Positions 16,243 through 24,538 are shown, counted from the stretch's first letter. The stretch: DNA of 49,280 bases from Bacteroidota bacterium (GCA_023413895.1 JAEZOU010000009.1:1-49280); one strand, 5' to 3'. The notes: generated by a model not told the origin, from the sequence alone. Program-made: numbers and translations.

Positions 16243-17514
16243 ATGAAAAAACACAATCAACAGAAATTTAACGAGTTAAGAAAAGAATTTCCTGTTTTTT
16301 ATTTTGATGATTTTAAATATGAAGTCACTTCCAAAGAGTGCTCTGTTCAATATTTTTTCAGGGTTGGAGAGTACAATTTTCAACCGAAGATGCGCCTGGA
16401 TTGTGGTAAATATATGCGCTCGAATTACGATGCACAAAAGATGAAAGGATTGTTATTTCATATCGGAATGGTGGAAATGGTAAGTTATTGGAAAGCCACC
16501 TGCTCCCCAGAAATCGTAATTAAACCTTATCTTTTGAATGAGACACAACAAGGATGGTGGAAAAAGTTATATTGGAAAGGACTTGGTGAATTTCTCTATC
16601 GCAATGGAATTACTACCGAATACGATACGTTTTGTCAATTTACATTTGATAAAAATGCACAAAAATTAACGACAAACGATTACGAATACATTCCCGACAA
16701 TCAAAATATTATTGTACCCATTGGTGGAGGAAAAGATTCTGTTGTAACTTTGGAACATCTGCCGCGCGAAGCTAAACGAATCCCGTTCATTATCAACCCG
16801 CGCGGAGCAACACTCAACTGCGCCGACCGCGCTGGCTTCTCCCGCAACAATGAAATCGTTATCCTCCATCGCCCCATCGACAAACAACTGCTCGAACTGA
16901 ATGCACAAGGATTTCTCAACGGACACACCCCATTCTCCGCAATGCTTGCATTCTATACACTATGGGTTAGCTACTGTACAAATACTCGAAATATAGCCCT
17001 TTCTAACGAGTCCAGCGCTTCGGAACCAACAATTCCAGGAACAGAAATCAATCACCAATATTCCAAATCATTAGAGTTTGAAGAGGATTTCCGCACATAT
17101 ACTCAAGAATTTATGGGCAATTGCGCTCACTACTTCAGTTTTCTCCGCCCATACACTGAACTTCAAATCGCGGAAATGTTCGCACAACATTCTCAATATC
17201 ACGATATTTTCAGAAGTTGTAACGTAGGAAGCAAAGAGGATAAATGGTGCTGCAACTGCTCGAAATGCCTTTTCGCTTACATCATTTTAGCACCATACCT
17301 CAGCGAAGAAAAGATGGTGACAATTTTCGGAGAAAACCTATTAGACAAACCTTCTCTGCAAACCTATTTCGATGAATTAACCGGAATTGCTGCGGTAAAA
17401 CCTTTCGAATGCGTCGGTACTTTGGAAGAGGTCAACCAAGCACTCCAAACAATAATTCCAAATCAAAAAGATAAATTTCTTATTCAACATTATATAAAAT
17501 CAAAAAAATTATGA
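16243..17514 (+). CDS. PP-loop ATP-binding protein, MurL-like (UDP-MurNAc-L-Ala-L-Glu epimerase family)
   Basis: The protein has 423 aa. Its centre carries a PP-loop ATP-pyrophosphatase signature, 'PIGGGKDSVVTLEHL' (residues about 163-177), followed by 'ALSNESSASEPTIPG' (about 247-261). A cysteine cluster 'DKWCCNCSKCLFAYI' lies at about 333-347. This arrangement recalls MurL, the ATP-dependent epimerase that converts UDP-MurNAc-L-Ala-L-Glu to the D-Glu form in Xanthomonas, working with MurD2 in place of a glutamate racemase. The match is from memory of the family, so only the PP-loop assignment is firm. The next gene overlaps its stop by 4 bp and encodes a sugar nucleotidyltransferase, which supports a nucleotide-sugar context. 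No murD2 is in the window. Confidence 0.65.
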   Translation: MKKHNQQKFNELRKEFPVFYFDDFKYEVTSKECSVQYFFRVGEYNFQPKMRLDCGKYMRSNYDAQKMKGLLFHIGMVEMVSYWKATCSPEIVIKPYLLNETQQGWWKKLYWKGLGEFLYRNGITTEYDTFCQFTFDKNAQKLTTNDYEYIPDNQNIIVPIGGGKDSVVTLEHLPREAKRIPFIINPRGATLNCADRAGFSRNNEIVILHRPIDKQLLELNAQGFLNGHTPFSAMLAFYTLWVSYCTNTRNIALSNESSASEPTIPGTEINHQYSKSLEFEEDFRTYTQEFMGNCAHYFSFLRPYTELQIAEMFAQHSQYHDIFRSCNVGSKEDKWCCNCSKCLFAYIILAPYLSEEKMVTIFGENLLDKPSLQTYFDELTGIAAVKPFECVGTLEEVNQALQTIIPNQKDKFLIQHYIKSKKL

Positions 17515-18389
17515 CACAACCTACATTACTTATATTAGCAGCCGGCATGGGCAGTCGCTACGGCGGTATGAAACAGCTAGACCAATTAGGACCTAACGGA
17601 GAAACCATTATGGATTACTCCATCAACGATGCTATTGCAGCAGGGTTTGGAAAGGTGATCTTCGTAATCCGACGCTCAATGAAAGAGGATTTCGACAAAC
17701 AAATTCTTGTCAAATACCAAAATAAAATTAAGGTTGAAACCGTATTTCAAGAATTAGATATCTTACCTGCTGGATTTACCCAAAATCCTGAACGTCAGAA
17801 GCCTTACGGAACAGCACACGCCATTCTTTCCGCAAAAGATGCTATCCACGAGCCTTTTGCTGTTATCAATGCCGACGATTTCTACGGTCACGAGGCATTC
17901 CAAGCCATGGCAAACTTCCTCCGTACGCCTCAAACCGACCCCACGCCAACCTTTTCGATGATTGGCTATCGCTTGGACAATACACTCTCCGAAAACGGAA
18001 CCGTCTCTCGTGGCGTGAGCGTAGCTAATGACGATAACGAACTTCTTCACATTACTGAAATGACTAAAATTGAGAGAGTTAACGGACAAATACAAAATAG
18101 CGCTGACACTCCACCCACCCTACTCCGCGGCGACGAACCTGTTTCTATGAACTTCTGGGGATTCACGCCTTACTTCTTTGAATCTCTCAACGACCTCTTT
18201 ATCGAATTTCTAACCCAACATAACGATAATCCAAAATCTGAATTTCCAATCCCCAATGTAATTTCCCGTTTTATCAACGATAAAAGTGCGAAAATAAAAA
18301 TCATTGAGTGTAATGCTGTATGGTTTGGTGTTACTTATCAGGAAGATAAACCATTTGTAATGAAGAAATTAGCAGAGTTAAGAGGATAA
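17511..18389 (+). CDS. Sugar-phosphate nucleotidyltransferase
   Basis: The protein (292 aa) has the nucleotidyltransferase signature at its start: 'LLILAAGMGSRYGGMKQLDQ', i.e. the GxGxRxG-type nucleotide-binding loop followed by the substrate lysine region. 'KPYGTAHAILSAKD' and 'FAVINADDFYGHEAF' follow, the latter with the metal-binding DD pair. The C-terminal part has 'SMNFWGFTPYFFESL'. It should transfer NMP onto a sugar 1-phosphate; which sugar is unknown. Its ATG overlaps the stop of the PP-loop gene (ATGA), so the two are translationally coupled and probably act together. Confidence 0.85.
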   Translation: MTQPTLLILAAGMGSRYGGMKQLDQLGPNGETIMDYSINDAIAAGFGKVIFVIRRSMKEDFDKQILVKYQNKIKVETVFQELDILPAGFTQNPERQKPYGTAHAILSAKDAIHEPFAVINADDFYGHEAFQAMANFLRTPQTDPTPTFSMIGYRLDNTLSENGTVSRGVSVANDDNELLHITEMTKIERVNGQIQNSADTPPTLLRGDEPVSMNFWGFTPYFFESLNDLFIEFLTQHNDNPKSEFPIPNVISRFINDKSAKIKIIECNAVWFGVTYQEDKPFVMKKLAELRG

Positions 18390-18393
18390 CAAA

Positions 18394-19158
18394 ATGCGAT
18401 ATTTTATACGGTTGGCATATAATGGCGCTCCCTTTTGCGGTTGGCAGATTCAACCCAACGGCACCTCCGTGCAAGGGGAACTGGAACGCGCGTTCTCGCT
18501 GATTCTGAACGAGGAGATCGGCATTACCGGCTGCGGACGTACCGACGCCGGCGTGAACGCTCGAAACTTCTACGCCCACTTCGACAGCTCTCTGAAACTT
18601 ACCCGCGAAGAGTTAGCCCAACTCGTCCACCGTATCAACAGATTTCTCCCAAAAGAGATTGTTATCTTCGAAATTTTTCCGGTCAACGACGACCTACACG
18701 CTCGCTTTAGTGCAACCGAACGCACCTACAAATACTATATATCTCGACGAAAAAATCCTTTCGATACCCAATTTGCATATCCACTTCACATTCCTTTAGA
18801 TATTTCTCTAATGAATGACGCTGCCAACTATCTACTTACCGTTGAGGATTTTACAAGTTTTTCAAAACTTCATACCCAAACCCATACCAACATCTGCAAT
18901 GTAACCAAAGCCTTCTGGCATGCAACAGATGACCAGTTAATTTTCGAAATTAGCGCCAACCGATTCCTCAGAAATATGGTCCGCGCAGTTGTCGGCACAC
19001 TACTTTGGGTGGGGAATGGGAAAATCACTTTGGAGCAGTTTAAAGAGATTGTCGCTGCAAAGAATCGCTGCAAAGCAGGGTTCTCTGTCCCTGCCAACGC
19101 TCTTTTTCTTGAAGATATCCGTTATAATTTTGAATCAACAAAAGAAAATATTGAATAA
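18394..19158 (+). CDS. truA: tRNA pseudouridine(38-40) synthase
   Basis: TruA isomerises uridines 38-40 in the anticodon stem-loop of many tRNAs. The 254 aa protein contains 'RLAYNGAPFCGWQIQPNGTS' at the N-terminus, the catalytic 'GCGRTDAGVNA' with its essential Asp near residue 52, 'RTYKYYI' and 'FLRNMVRAVVGTLLWVGNG', all conserved TruA blocks in the right order. It is 4 bp after the nucleotidyltransferase gene and 15 bp before a lipoprotein gene in the same run. It is noticeably richer in GC in its first 300 bp than its neighbours. Confidence 0.96.
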   Translation: MRYFIRLAYNGAPFCGWQIQPNGTSVQGELERAFSLILNEEIGITGCGRTDAGVNARNFYAHFDSSLKLTREELAQLVHRINRFLPKEIVIFEIFPVNDDLHARFSATERTYKYYISRRKNPFDTQFAYPLHIPLDISLMNDAANYLLTVEDFTSFSKLHTQTHTNICNVTKAFWHATDDQLIFEISANRFLRNMVRAVVGTLLWVGNGKITLEQFKEIVAAKNRCKAGFSVPANALFLEDIRYNFESTKENIE

Positions 19159-19173
19159 TCAGATATTCATGAT

Positions 19174-20577
19174 ATGATAAAGTACATATACAAATACATT
19201 TTTCCCGTTTTTATTGTTTGTATTCTCCTTTTCTCATCTTGCAATAAGATTGAAAATCGAGAAGTTACATTAGAATTTTCTGTAGAAGAACTAACTTTCG
19301 ACACTGTTTTTACTACGGTCGGGACCATCACTCGCAACTTCACAGTTTACAATCCTTCCAAAGAGGATGTTTTGGCGGACATACATTTGGCCGGTGCCCC
19401 ACACTCCTACTTTAGCATTAATGTAGATGGACTTGCGGGAACCGATTTTAAAGATGTACTTATTCCTGCTCGCGATAGTATCTTCATTCACGTAAAAGCC
19501 AATTTACATCCTGGAAATCAAAATACCCCATTCCTAATTACTGATTCAATCGTTTTTAGAAATAATGGTAAAACACAAGATATCAACCTATTAGCATACG
19601 GACAAGATGCAAACTTTATCGTAGCCGATGCTGGAAGTGGAAATCTACGCTACAAGATTATCGCTGGTGCACACGAAACCGTTCATTGGACCAATGAGAA
19701 ACCCTATGTCGTTTATGGTTGGGCAGCTGTCGATTCCTTAGGAACATTAATTATAGAACCAGGAACACAAGTATATTTTCACAACAACTCTGGGATCTGG
19801 GTTTACAGCTACGGCAGTATTCAAGCAAACGGCACTCCAGAAGAACCTATAACTTTCAGAGGAGATCGATTAGAACCTTGGTACGACAGCGACTTTGCAC
19901 AATGGAGTCGCATTTGGATTAACGAAGGATATGGCGAAAATCGAATCAGTAATGTACTAATCAGTAATGCTCAAGTAGGAATTCAGATTGAACCACTCAC
20001 CACTTACACGCGCAATAAAACCACCATTGAGAACTCTATCATCAAAAACTGCCGATTTTCAGGTGTAATTGCTAGATACGCAAACCTTGAAATGAACAAC
20101 TGCTTGATTACCAACTGCGGCGATTACTGCTTGGACTTGGAAGTAGGAACCTTCGACATGAAACATCTTACTATTGCAAACTACTTCTCTCAAGATCAAC
20201 GAGAAACTCCCGCTCTATTTGTCAGCGACTCTTGCTATGCTCTTTATGGTGGTGGCGAAACAAAAGCCAATTTTTATAATACCATTATTTTCGGAGATAT
20301 TTCTAATGAACTAGTTGAAAGAAAACACGACTACTACGGCAGTAGCTACAACTTCTATAACTGTTTGATTCGCACAACAGAAAACTCTACTAATTTCCAC
20401 GATTGCCTTCTAAATCAAAATCCGAACTTTGTAAATCACCGCGAATATGATTTCCAATTGGAGGCAAATTCTCCTGCTATCAACGCTGGACTTAGCGGAA
20501 TTGGTATCACCACTGATCTTCTTAACAATCCTCGCGACGGCCAACCCGACATCGGTGCTTACGAAAGATTGCGATAG
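19174..20577 (+). CDS. Right-handed beta-helix lipoprotein
   Basis: The protein (467 aa) has a lipoprotein signal ending at 'LLFSSCNK', so Cys23 is the likely acylation site. Residues about 30-145 form an Ig-like beta domain. Residues about 175-440 show a right-handed parallel beta-helix: 'GTLIIEPGTQVYFHNNSGIW', 'GSIQANGTPEEPITFRGD', 'NKTTIENSIIKNCRFSGVI', 'LEMNNCLITNCGDYCLDLEV'. It ends with 'NPRDGQPDIGAYE', a closing motif common in choice-of-anchor beta-helix proteins. Such folds often bind or cleave polysaccharides, but no lyase residues can be assigned. It is the last gene of the run starting at 12847. No terminator follows; instead there is repeat copy A. Confidence 0.85.
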   Translation: MIKYIYKYIFPVFIVCILLFSSCNKIENREVTLEFSVEELTFDTVFTTVGTITRNFTVYNPSKEDVLADIHLAGAPHSYFSINVDGLAGTDFKDVLIPARDSIFIHVKANLHPGNQNTPFLITDSIVFRNNGKTQDINLLAYGQDANFIVADAGSGNLRYKIIAGAHETVHWTNEKPYVVYGWAAVDSLGTLIIEPGTQVYFHNNSGIWVYSYGSIQANGTPEEPITFRGDRLEPWYDSDFAQWSRIWINEGYGENRISNVLISNAQVGIQIEPLTTYTRNKTTIENSIIKNCRFSGVIARYANLEMNNCLITNCGDYCLDLEVGTFDMKHLTIANYFSQDQRETPALFVSDSCYALYGGGETKANFYNTIIFGDISNELVERKHDYYGSSYNFYNCLIRTTENSTNFHDCLLNQNPNFVNHREYDFQLEANSPAINAGLSGIGITTDLLNNPRDGQPDIGAYERLR

Positions 20578-20622
20578 CAGGAACGTGTAAGATTTTTTCA
20601 ATATCCTGACTTTTATAATTAT

Positions 20623-20799
20623 TATTTGGGTGTTCCGGCTTCACTGCACACATACCCACGCACACGCCGTCGGGCTTTCCGTTCAAATTTCGCGACGCAA
20701 TGCTCCGTGTCTCCACTCTTTCCTGTGCGGGGCTACGATTGCGCCGTACGCTTTTCGCATCACTAACACTGCGCCGCTCATAACCACTGCAATCCCTAA
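20623..20799 (-). repeat. Dispersed intergenic repeat, copy A
   Basis: Read on the minus strand it starts with the left block (AGGGATTGCAGTGGTTATGA, 20778-20797 reversed), followed by a middle of about 75 bp. The right block is at about 20667-20696 (CGCGAAATTTGAACGGAAAG), and the end CACCCAAAT is near 20624. It differs from the consensus at a few positions (CAGTGG for CAGCGG, GAACGG for GAGCGG). Two overlapping open frames on the minus strand cover it, but the frame is not kept between copies. Confidence 0.75.
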
Positions 20800-20907
20800 C
20801 ACAAACTTCGCGCACGCGGCAGCATTGCACACACAAGAATTCATTAAAACCTTATATAGATAGAACAGCAAAAACCTATTACTACACCAAAACAACTAGA
20901 TTGGTAT

Positions 20908-20941
20908 AAAAAAAACGAGATGTTCTTTTAAAACATCTCGT
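20908..20941 (-). terminator. Rho-independent terminator (minus strand)
   Basis: A 10-bp stem (20915-20924 with 20932-20941, ACGAGATGTT/AACATCTCGT), a 7-nt loop and a run of A at 20908-20914 that reads as T on the minus strand. It stands 6 bp after the stop of the small gene at 20948 and ends the sigma-factor transcript. Confidence 0.85.
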
Positions 20942-20947
20942 AAAATT

Positions 20948-21097
20948 TTAGTTGTTAATAAATACGATGTTTCCGAATTTTGATTCGCAAACTGCCAATG
21001 ACTTAGAATAATCAAGAATGTTTTGGATAACAGATTTGCGAGGTAAATAACCAGATCGGATTTTTTTGGATTTTAAAAGAGTAGAAGTTTTTTCCAT
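20948..21097 (-). CDS. Small conserved-looking protein downstream of the ECF sigma factor
   Basis: A 49 aa open frame begins at ATG 21097 ('MEKTSTLLKSKKIRSGYLPR') and ends with 'GNIVFINN', stopping 6 bp before a strong terminator. The part 'RKSVIQNILDYSKSLAVCES' followed by a short beta-like tail is reminiscent of small Bacteroidales proteins with an 'I..IL.YS+SL.V' pattern, which I recall only loosely. The frame extends upstream into the sigma-factor gene, but the ATG at 21097 gives a compact, basic protein. It has no signal peptide or membrane segment. It could be a small regulator linked to the sigma factor, or a chance frame. Confidence 0.5.
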   Translation of the reverse strand: MEKTSTLLKSKKIRSGYLPRKSVIQNILDYSKSLAVCESKFGNIVFINN

Positions 21098-21164
21098 AGG
21101 CAAATGATTTATACACTTAAGGAAAACGTTACTACTACTAATATATTGTATAGGGGAGAAATTT

Positions 21165-21746
21165 TTAGCAGACAATTACATTTTTTTCTTTAATCATCTT
21201 TCTAAGATTAATCAAGGCATAACGCATACGACCCAATGCAGTATTAATGCTTACATTAGTAAGTTCAGCAATATCCTTAAACGAAACATCGTCATAAATC
21301 CTCATTTCCAACACTTTACGTTGTTCTTGAGGGAGAAAAGTGACCAATTCCTTAATCTCATTATTAATTTGCTCGGCAATCATCTTTTGCTCAATAGAAG
21401 GTTCCGTAGCGTTCAATACATCAAAAATATCAAACTCTGTAGCTGCTTCAAACGAAGGCATGCGTTGTTGCTTTCTGAAATAATCAATTTTTAGATTGTT
21501 AGCAATTCGCATCACCCACTGCACAAATTTACCCTCTTCTTTATAATTACCACTTTTCAATGTATTAATTACCTTGATGAAGGTATCTTGGAAAATATCT
21601 TCTGCTAACTCTCTATTTTTAACAGAAAGATAGATGTAGGAAAAAACTTTCTTTTGGTGACGATTAATAAGGACTTTAAGAGCTGCCTCGTTACCATTAA
21701 CATAATTTGTGATAAGCTCATTATCACTGAGAGTCATCAATTTCAT
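21165..21746 (-). CDS. ECF-type RNA polymerase sigma factor
   Basis: The protein (193 aa) has sigma region 2 ('RHQKKVFSYIYLSVKNRELA', 'EDIFQDTFIKVINTL', 'FVQWVMRIANNLKIDYFRKQ') and region 4 ('LPQEQRKVLEMRIYDDVSFK', 'DIAELTNVSINTALGRMRYA'), as in RpoE-type factors. Start ATG 21746 ('MKLMTLSDNELITNYVNGNE') is preceded by AAAGGGTGAAAC; the frame runs open to 21842 but those codons lie at the promoter. A -7 element is at 21839-21847, giving a leader of about 80 nt. No anti-sigma gene is adjacent, which fits the constitutive ECF-like sigma factors common in Bacteroidales that often act in envelope or growth control. Confidence 0.92.
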   Translation of the reverse strand: MKLMTLSDNELITNYVNGNEAALKVLINRHQKKVFSYIYLSVKNRELAEDIFQDTFIKVINTLKSGNYKEEGKFVQWVMRIANNLKIDYFRKQQRMPSFEAATEFDIFDVLNATEPSIEQKMIAEQINNEIKELVTFLPQEQRKVLEMRIYDDVSFKDIAELTNVSINTALGRMRYALINLRKMIKEKNVIVC

Positions 21747-21838
21747 AGTTTCACCCTTTCTTTTTAATGTGTAAAGCGTAGAAATTTTATCGATAGAACC
21801 CCTCCTATAACTTTTAATGTTAATGATTAAAATAATGC

Positions 21839-21847
21839 GCAAAAATA
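21839..21847 (-). promoter_or_regulatory. Bacteroidota -7 promoter element of the sigma-factor gene
   Basis: On the minus strand it reads TATTTTTGC (TAnnTTTGC), about 95 bp before the sigma-factor ATG at 21746. Confidence 0.6.
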
Positions 21848-21878
21848 CAACAAATTTTCTTACATCACTCTAAAAAAA

Positions 21879-21915
21879 CAAAAAAAATCAGCAAATTATA
21901 CAACTTGCTGATTTT
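21879..21915 (-). terminator. Rho-independent terminator of eno
   Basis: An 11-bp stem (21884-21894 with 21905-21915, containing TCAGCAA/TTGCTGA) is followed on the minus strand by a T-rich run (the A stretch at 21873-21887). It stands 22 bp after the enolase stop. Confidence 0.85.
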
Positions 21916-21937
21916 CAATAAACTATTTTTTAAAATA

Positions 21938-23230
21938 TTAGAATCTCATATAAGGAAAATTTCTTCCTGGGAAAATTGCAGATGCACCTAATATCTCTTC
22001 AATACGAAGTAATTGGTTATATTTTGCAATACGATCAGTTCTACTTGCAGAACCTGTTTTAATTTGACCAGTACCCAAAGCAACTGCCAAGTCAGCAATT
22101 GTGGTATCTTCAGTTTCACCAGAGCGGTGAGACATTACAGCTGTATAACGATTTCTTTGTGCCAAATTAACAGCATTGATAGTTTCTGTCAATGAACCAA
22201 TTTGATTGAATTTCACCAAAATAGAGTTAGCAACATTCTTGCTAATACCTTCGGTTAAACGTTTTACATTAGTTACGAACAAGTCGTCGCCTACCAATTG
22301 AATCTCTTTTCCCATAGTATCAGTCATCAATTTCCAGCCTGCCCAATCATCCTCTGCCATACCATCTTCGATAGAAACGATAGGATATTTACGAGTCCAT
22401 TCAGCCCAATAATCAACCATTTGAGAAGGAGTTAATTTATCACCAGTAGATTTGAAAAGGTGATATACATTTTCTTCTGGAAGATAATATTCTGAAGATG
22501 CTGGATCTAATGCGATGCAGATATCATGACCTGGTTTGTAACCAGCTTTTTCAATAGCTTGAAGAATAACTTCAATTGCTTCTTCATTAGATTTAAGATT
22601 TGGAGCGAAACCACCCTCATCACCTACGTTGGTAGAGTAACCTTTATCTTTCAATACTTTTTTCAAAGAGTGGAAAGTTTCAACACCCATTTTAAGAGCT
22701 TGAGAGAAAGTTTCCCCACCCACAGGCATAATCATAAATTCTTGGAAATCGATACAGTTATCTGCATGAGAACCACCATTTAGAATATTCATCATAGGTA
22801 CGGGAAGAGTACAAGCGTTTACGCCACCCACATAGCGGAACAACTCTTGACCTGTTTCCATAGCAGCAGCTTTAGCAGCAGCAAGAGAAACGCCCAAAAT
22901 AGCATTTGCACCTAATTTACCTTTATTTTCAGTACCATCTAAATCGATCATAATAGAATCCAATTCAGTTTGGTCTTGAACATTTTTACCTTTAAGTTCT
23001 TCAGCGATAATGGTATTAACATTATTAACAGCTTTATAAACACTCTTTCCATTGAACAAAGATTTATCTTCATCTCTAAGTTCAACAGCTTCGTGAACAC
23101 CAGTAGAGGCACCTGAAGGAACAGCAGCACGGCCCATAGCACCAGCAGCGGTATAAACATCAACTTCAACGGTAGGATTTCCTCTTGAATCCAAAATTTG
23201 ACGGCCAAATACGCCAATTATTTCACTCAT
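21938..23230 (-). CDS. eno: Enolase
   Basis: Enolase interconverts 2-phosphoglycerate and phosphoenolpyruvate in glycolysis; it is also part of RNA degradation complexes in some bacteria. The 430 aa protein is full length: 'GRQILDSRGNPTVEVDVYTA' at the N-terminus, 'NGGSHADNCIDFQEFMIMP', 'DEGGFAPN', 'YPIVSIEDGMAEDDW' (metal ligands), 'LVGDDLFVTN', 'ILVKFNQIGSLTET' (catalytic Lys), and 'SHRSGETEDTTIADLAV' followed by 'GSASRTDRIAKYNQLLRIEE'. All active-site residues are present. It has its own promoter (23274) and terminator (21879), so it is a single-gene unit. Confidence 0.98.
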   Translation of the reverse strand: MSEIIGVFGRQILDSRGNPTVEVDVYTAAGAMGRAAVPSGASTGVHEAVELRDEDKSLFNGKSVYKAVNNVNTIIAEELKGKNVQDQTELDSIMIDLDGTENKGKLGANAILGVSLAAAKAAAMETGQELFRYVGGVNACTLPVPMMNILNGGSHADNCIDFQEFMIMPVGGETFSQALKMGVETFHSLKKVLKDKGYSTNVGDEGGFAPNLKSNEEAIEVILQAIEKAGYKPGHDICIALDPASSEYYLPEENVYHLFKSTGDKLTPSQMVDYWAEWTRKYPIVSIEDGMAEDDWAGWKLMTDTMGKEIQLVGDDLFVTNVKRLTEGISKNVANSILVKFNQIGSLTETINAVNLAQRNRYTAVMSHRSGETEDTTIADLAVALGTGQIKTGSASRTDRIAKYNQLLRIEEILGASAIFPGRNFPYMRF

Positions 23231-23273
23231 AATAAACGGTTTTAAAATTAAATCTCAATATTTTTTTGCGGTT

Positions 23274-23282
23274 GCGAAAGTA
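23274..23282 (-). promoter_or_regulatory. Variant -7 promoter element of eno
   Basis: The minus-strand sequence TACTTTCGC differs from TAnnTTTGC by one base and lies 44 bp before the eno start. Confidence 0.5.
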
Positions 23283-23329
23283 CAACTTTTTTTTCATTTT
23301 AGCAACATAAATTTGCGAAATAGAAAATC

Positions 23330-23505
23330 GCGTTAGAGATTGCAGCGGTTATGAGCGGCGATTTAGAACTTAATGTTAAGAAATAAGAATTTCATGCTAT
23401 TATTTTCGTTTTGGCAAGAATATGAGAAAAAAGAGTGAGCCGCGAAATTTGAGCGGAAAGCTCGACGGCAGCGGAGGCTTGTGCGGGGCGCCGGAACGCC
23501 CAAAT
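23330..23505 (+). repeat. Dispersed intergenic repeat, copy B
   Basis: The left block GAGATTGCAGCGGTTATGAG begins at 23336. The right block GCCGCGAAATTTGAGCGGAA begins at 23449, followed by AGCTCGACGGC and an end GCCGGAACGCCCAAAT at 23490-23505. It fills the space between the eno promoter and the prmC stop, ending 5 bp from that stop. The middle is AT-rich and unlike that of copies A, C and D. Confidence 0.75.
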
Positions 23506-23510
23506 CTAAA

Positions 23511-24368
23511 TCATTCCGACAAAGAAGCTTCAACAAACCTAGACTTACCTTGCAAATCCTTAGTAATCACAATCTTTTTATACCCTAACAACTGTAACAT
23601 ATCGACCATCTGACTATGAAATAGATGATAAGTTTCAAAGAAAAGAACGCCAGTAGGTTTGAGCAGTTTGATTCCAACTTGCGCTATCCTTTTATAAAAA
23701 ATTAAGGGGGCGGAATCAGGAACAAAAAGGGCGGAATCGGGTTCATAATTTTTCACATTTCTATGTAGATTTTCTTTCTCCGAAATAGGAATATAGGGAG
23801 GATTACTAATCAGAATATCTAGATTTTGTGGCAAAGCGTCTATCGTATCGTTAAGAATATCGTGATGCAAGAAATTGACATTAAGTTTCAGATTTTCAGA
23901 ATTTTCAAGAGCACATTCAATAGCACGTTCAGAGAAATCTGTTGCCCAAACCTCCGTTTGCGGAAGATAGCGTTTAAGAGCAAGAGCGATTGCACCGCTA
24001 CCTGTTCCCACATCTAAAACACGTAGTGCTGATCTATTTTGAAATCTGTTGACCACTTCTGCCACCAATTCTTCAGTCTCGGGACGTGGAATCAGCACCT
24101 TACCATTTAGAGAAAGTTCACAATTGAAAAACTCACACTTACCGACAAGATATTGCACTGGGAAACCAGACGCCAATCGATCCAAATCCTCAGTAATTGA
24201 CTGCATAGACACTTCTGAGAGTTGTTCATCTCGCCGTAATGTCCACTGATACTTTTCCATTCCCAACCTATAATACAGGTAAAAAAACAAGATAGACTCC
24301 GCCTCATTAGGCGAATAGAGCGCAGAAAGTCGATTCAGAAACAGTTGTTTTAGATTGGAGAATATCAT
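23511..24368 (-). CDS. prmC: Peptide chain release factor N(5)-glutamine methyltransferase
   Basis: PrmC methylates the glutamine of the GGQ motif in release factors RF1 and RF2. The 285 aa protein has the usual PrmC layout: an N-terminal helical domain, the linker 'GFPVQYLVGKCEFFN', 'LIPRPETEELV', and the SAM-binding 'VLDVGTGSGAIALALKRYLP'. 'VWATDFSERAIECA' follows, and the catalytic 'LISNPPYIP' (NPPY) comes at about residue 192. All key residues are present. Its promoter (24394) faces away from that of kbl. The 3' end abuts repeat copy B. Confidence 0.95.
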   Translation of the reverse strand: MIFSNLKQLFLNRLSALYSPNEAESILFFYLYYRLGMEKYQWTLRRDEQLSEVSMQSITEDLDRLASGFPVQYLVGKCEFFNCELSLNGKVLIPRPETEELVAEVVNRFQNRSALRVLDVGTGSGAIALALKRYLPQTEVWATDFSERAIECALENSENLKLNVNFLHHDILNDTIDALPQNLDILISNPPYIPISEKENLHRNVKNYEPDSALFVPDSAPLIFYKRIAQVGIKLLKPTGVLFFETYHLFHSQMVDMLQLLGYKKIVITKDLQGKSRFVEASLSE

Positions 24369-24393
24369 AAAGTAGATAAAAATTAATAGAACT

Positions 24394-24402
24394 GCAAAAA
24401 TA
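24394..24402 (-). promoter_or_regulatory. Bacteroidota -7 promoter element of prmC
   Basis: TATTTTTGC on the minus strand, 26 bp before the prmC start. Confidence 0.6.
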
Positions 24403-24445
24403 GATTTTTTTTATTTCACGCAACGCAACATAAAGAAGATTTATG

Positions 24446-24454
24446 TAATTTTGT
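24446..24454 (+). promoter_or_regulatory. Bacteroidota -7 promoter element of kbl
   Basis: TAATTTTGT matches TAnnTTTG. The kbl start is 85 bp downstream, so the leader is about 75 nt. It is divergent from the prmC promoter, about 45 bp away. Confidence 0.55.
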
Positions 24455-24538
24455 ACGCTTAAAATGTGTGCGAACTCCGCATAGGATAAACAATAAAAAA
24501 TACATATCATAATAATTATAAACTTAATACAACCTATT

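Larger units (their letters stand above)
20578..20947. other. Intergenic region with repeat copy A and a terminator
   Basis: This 370-bp stretch separates the plus-strand beta-helix gene from minus-strand genes. It holds copy A of the dispersed repeat (20623-20799) and a minus-strand terminator (20908-20941). I see no other feature between 20800 and 20907. Confidence 0.6.

Noticed and set aside
20522..20863. Overlapping open frames of 70-104 codons on both strands across repeat copy A
   Set aside because: The frames come from the GC-rich repeat, are arginine/cysteine-rich, and are not kept in frame in copies B, C and D.
23422..23613. 63-codon frame starting in repeat copy B
   Set aside because: It runs antisense into prmC and shares only the repeat-derived text with other copies; it is not a believable protein.
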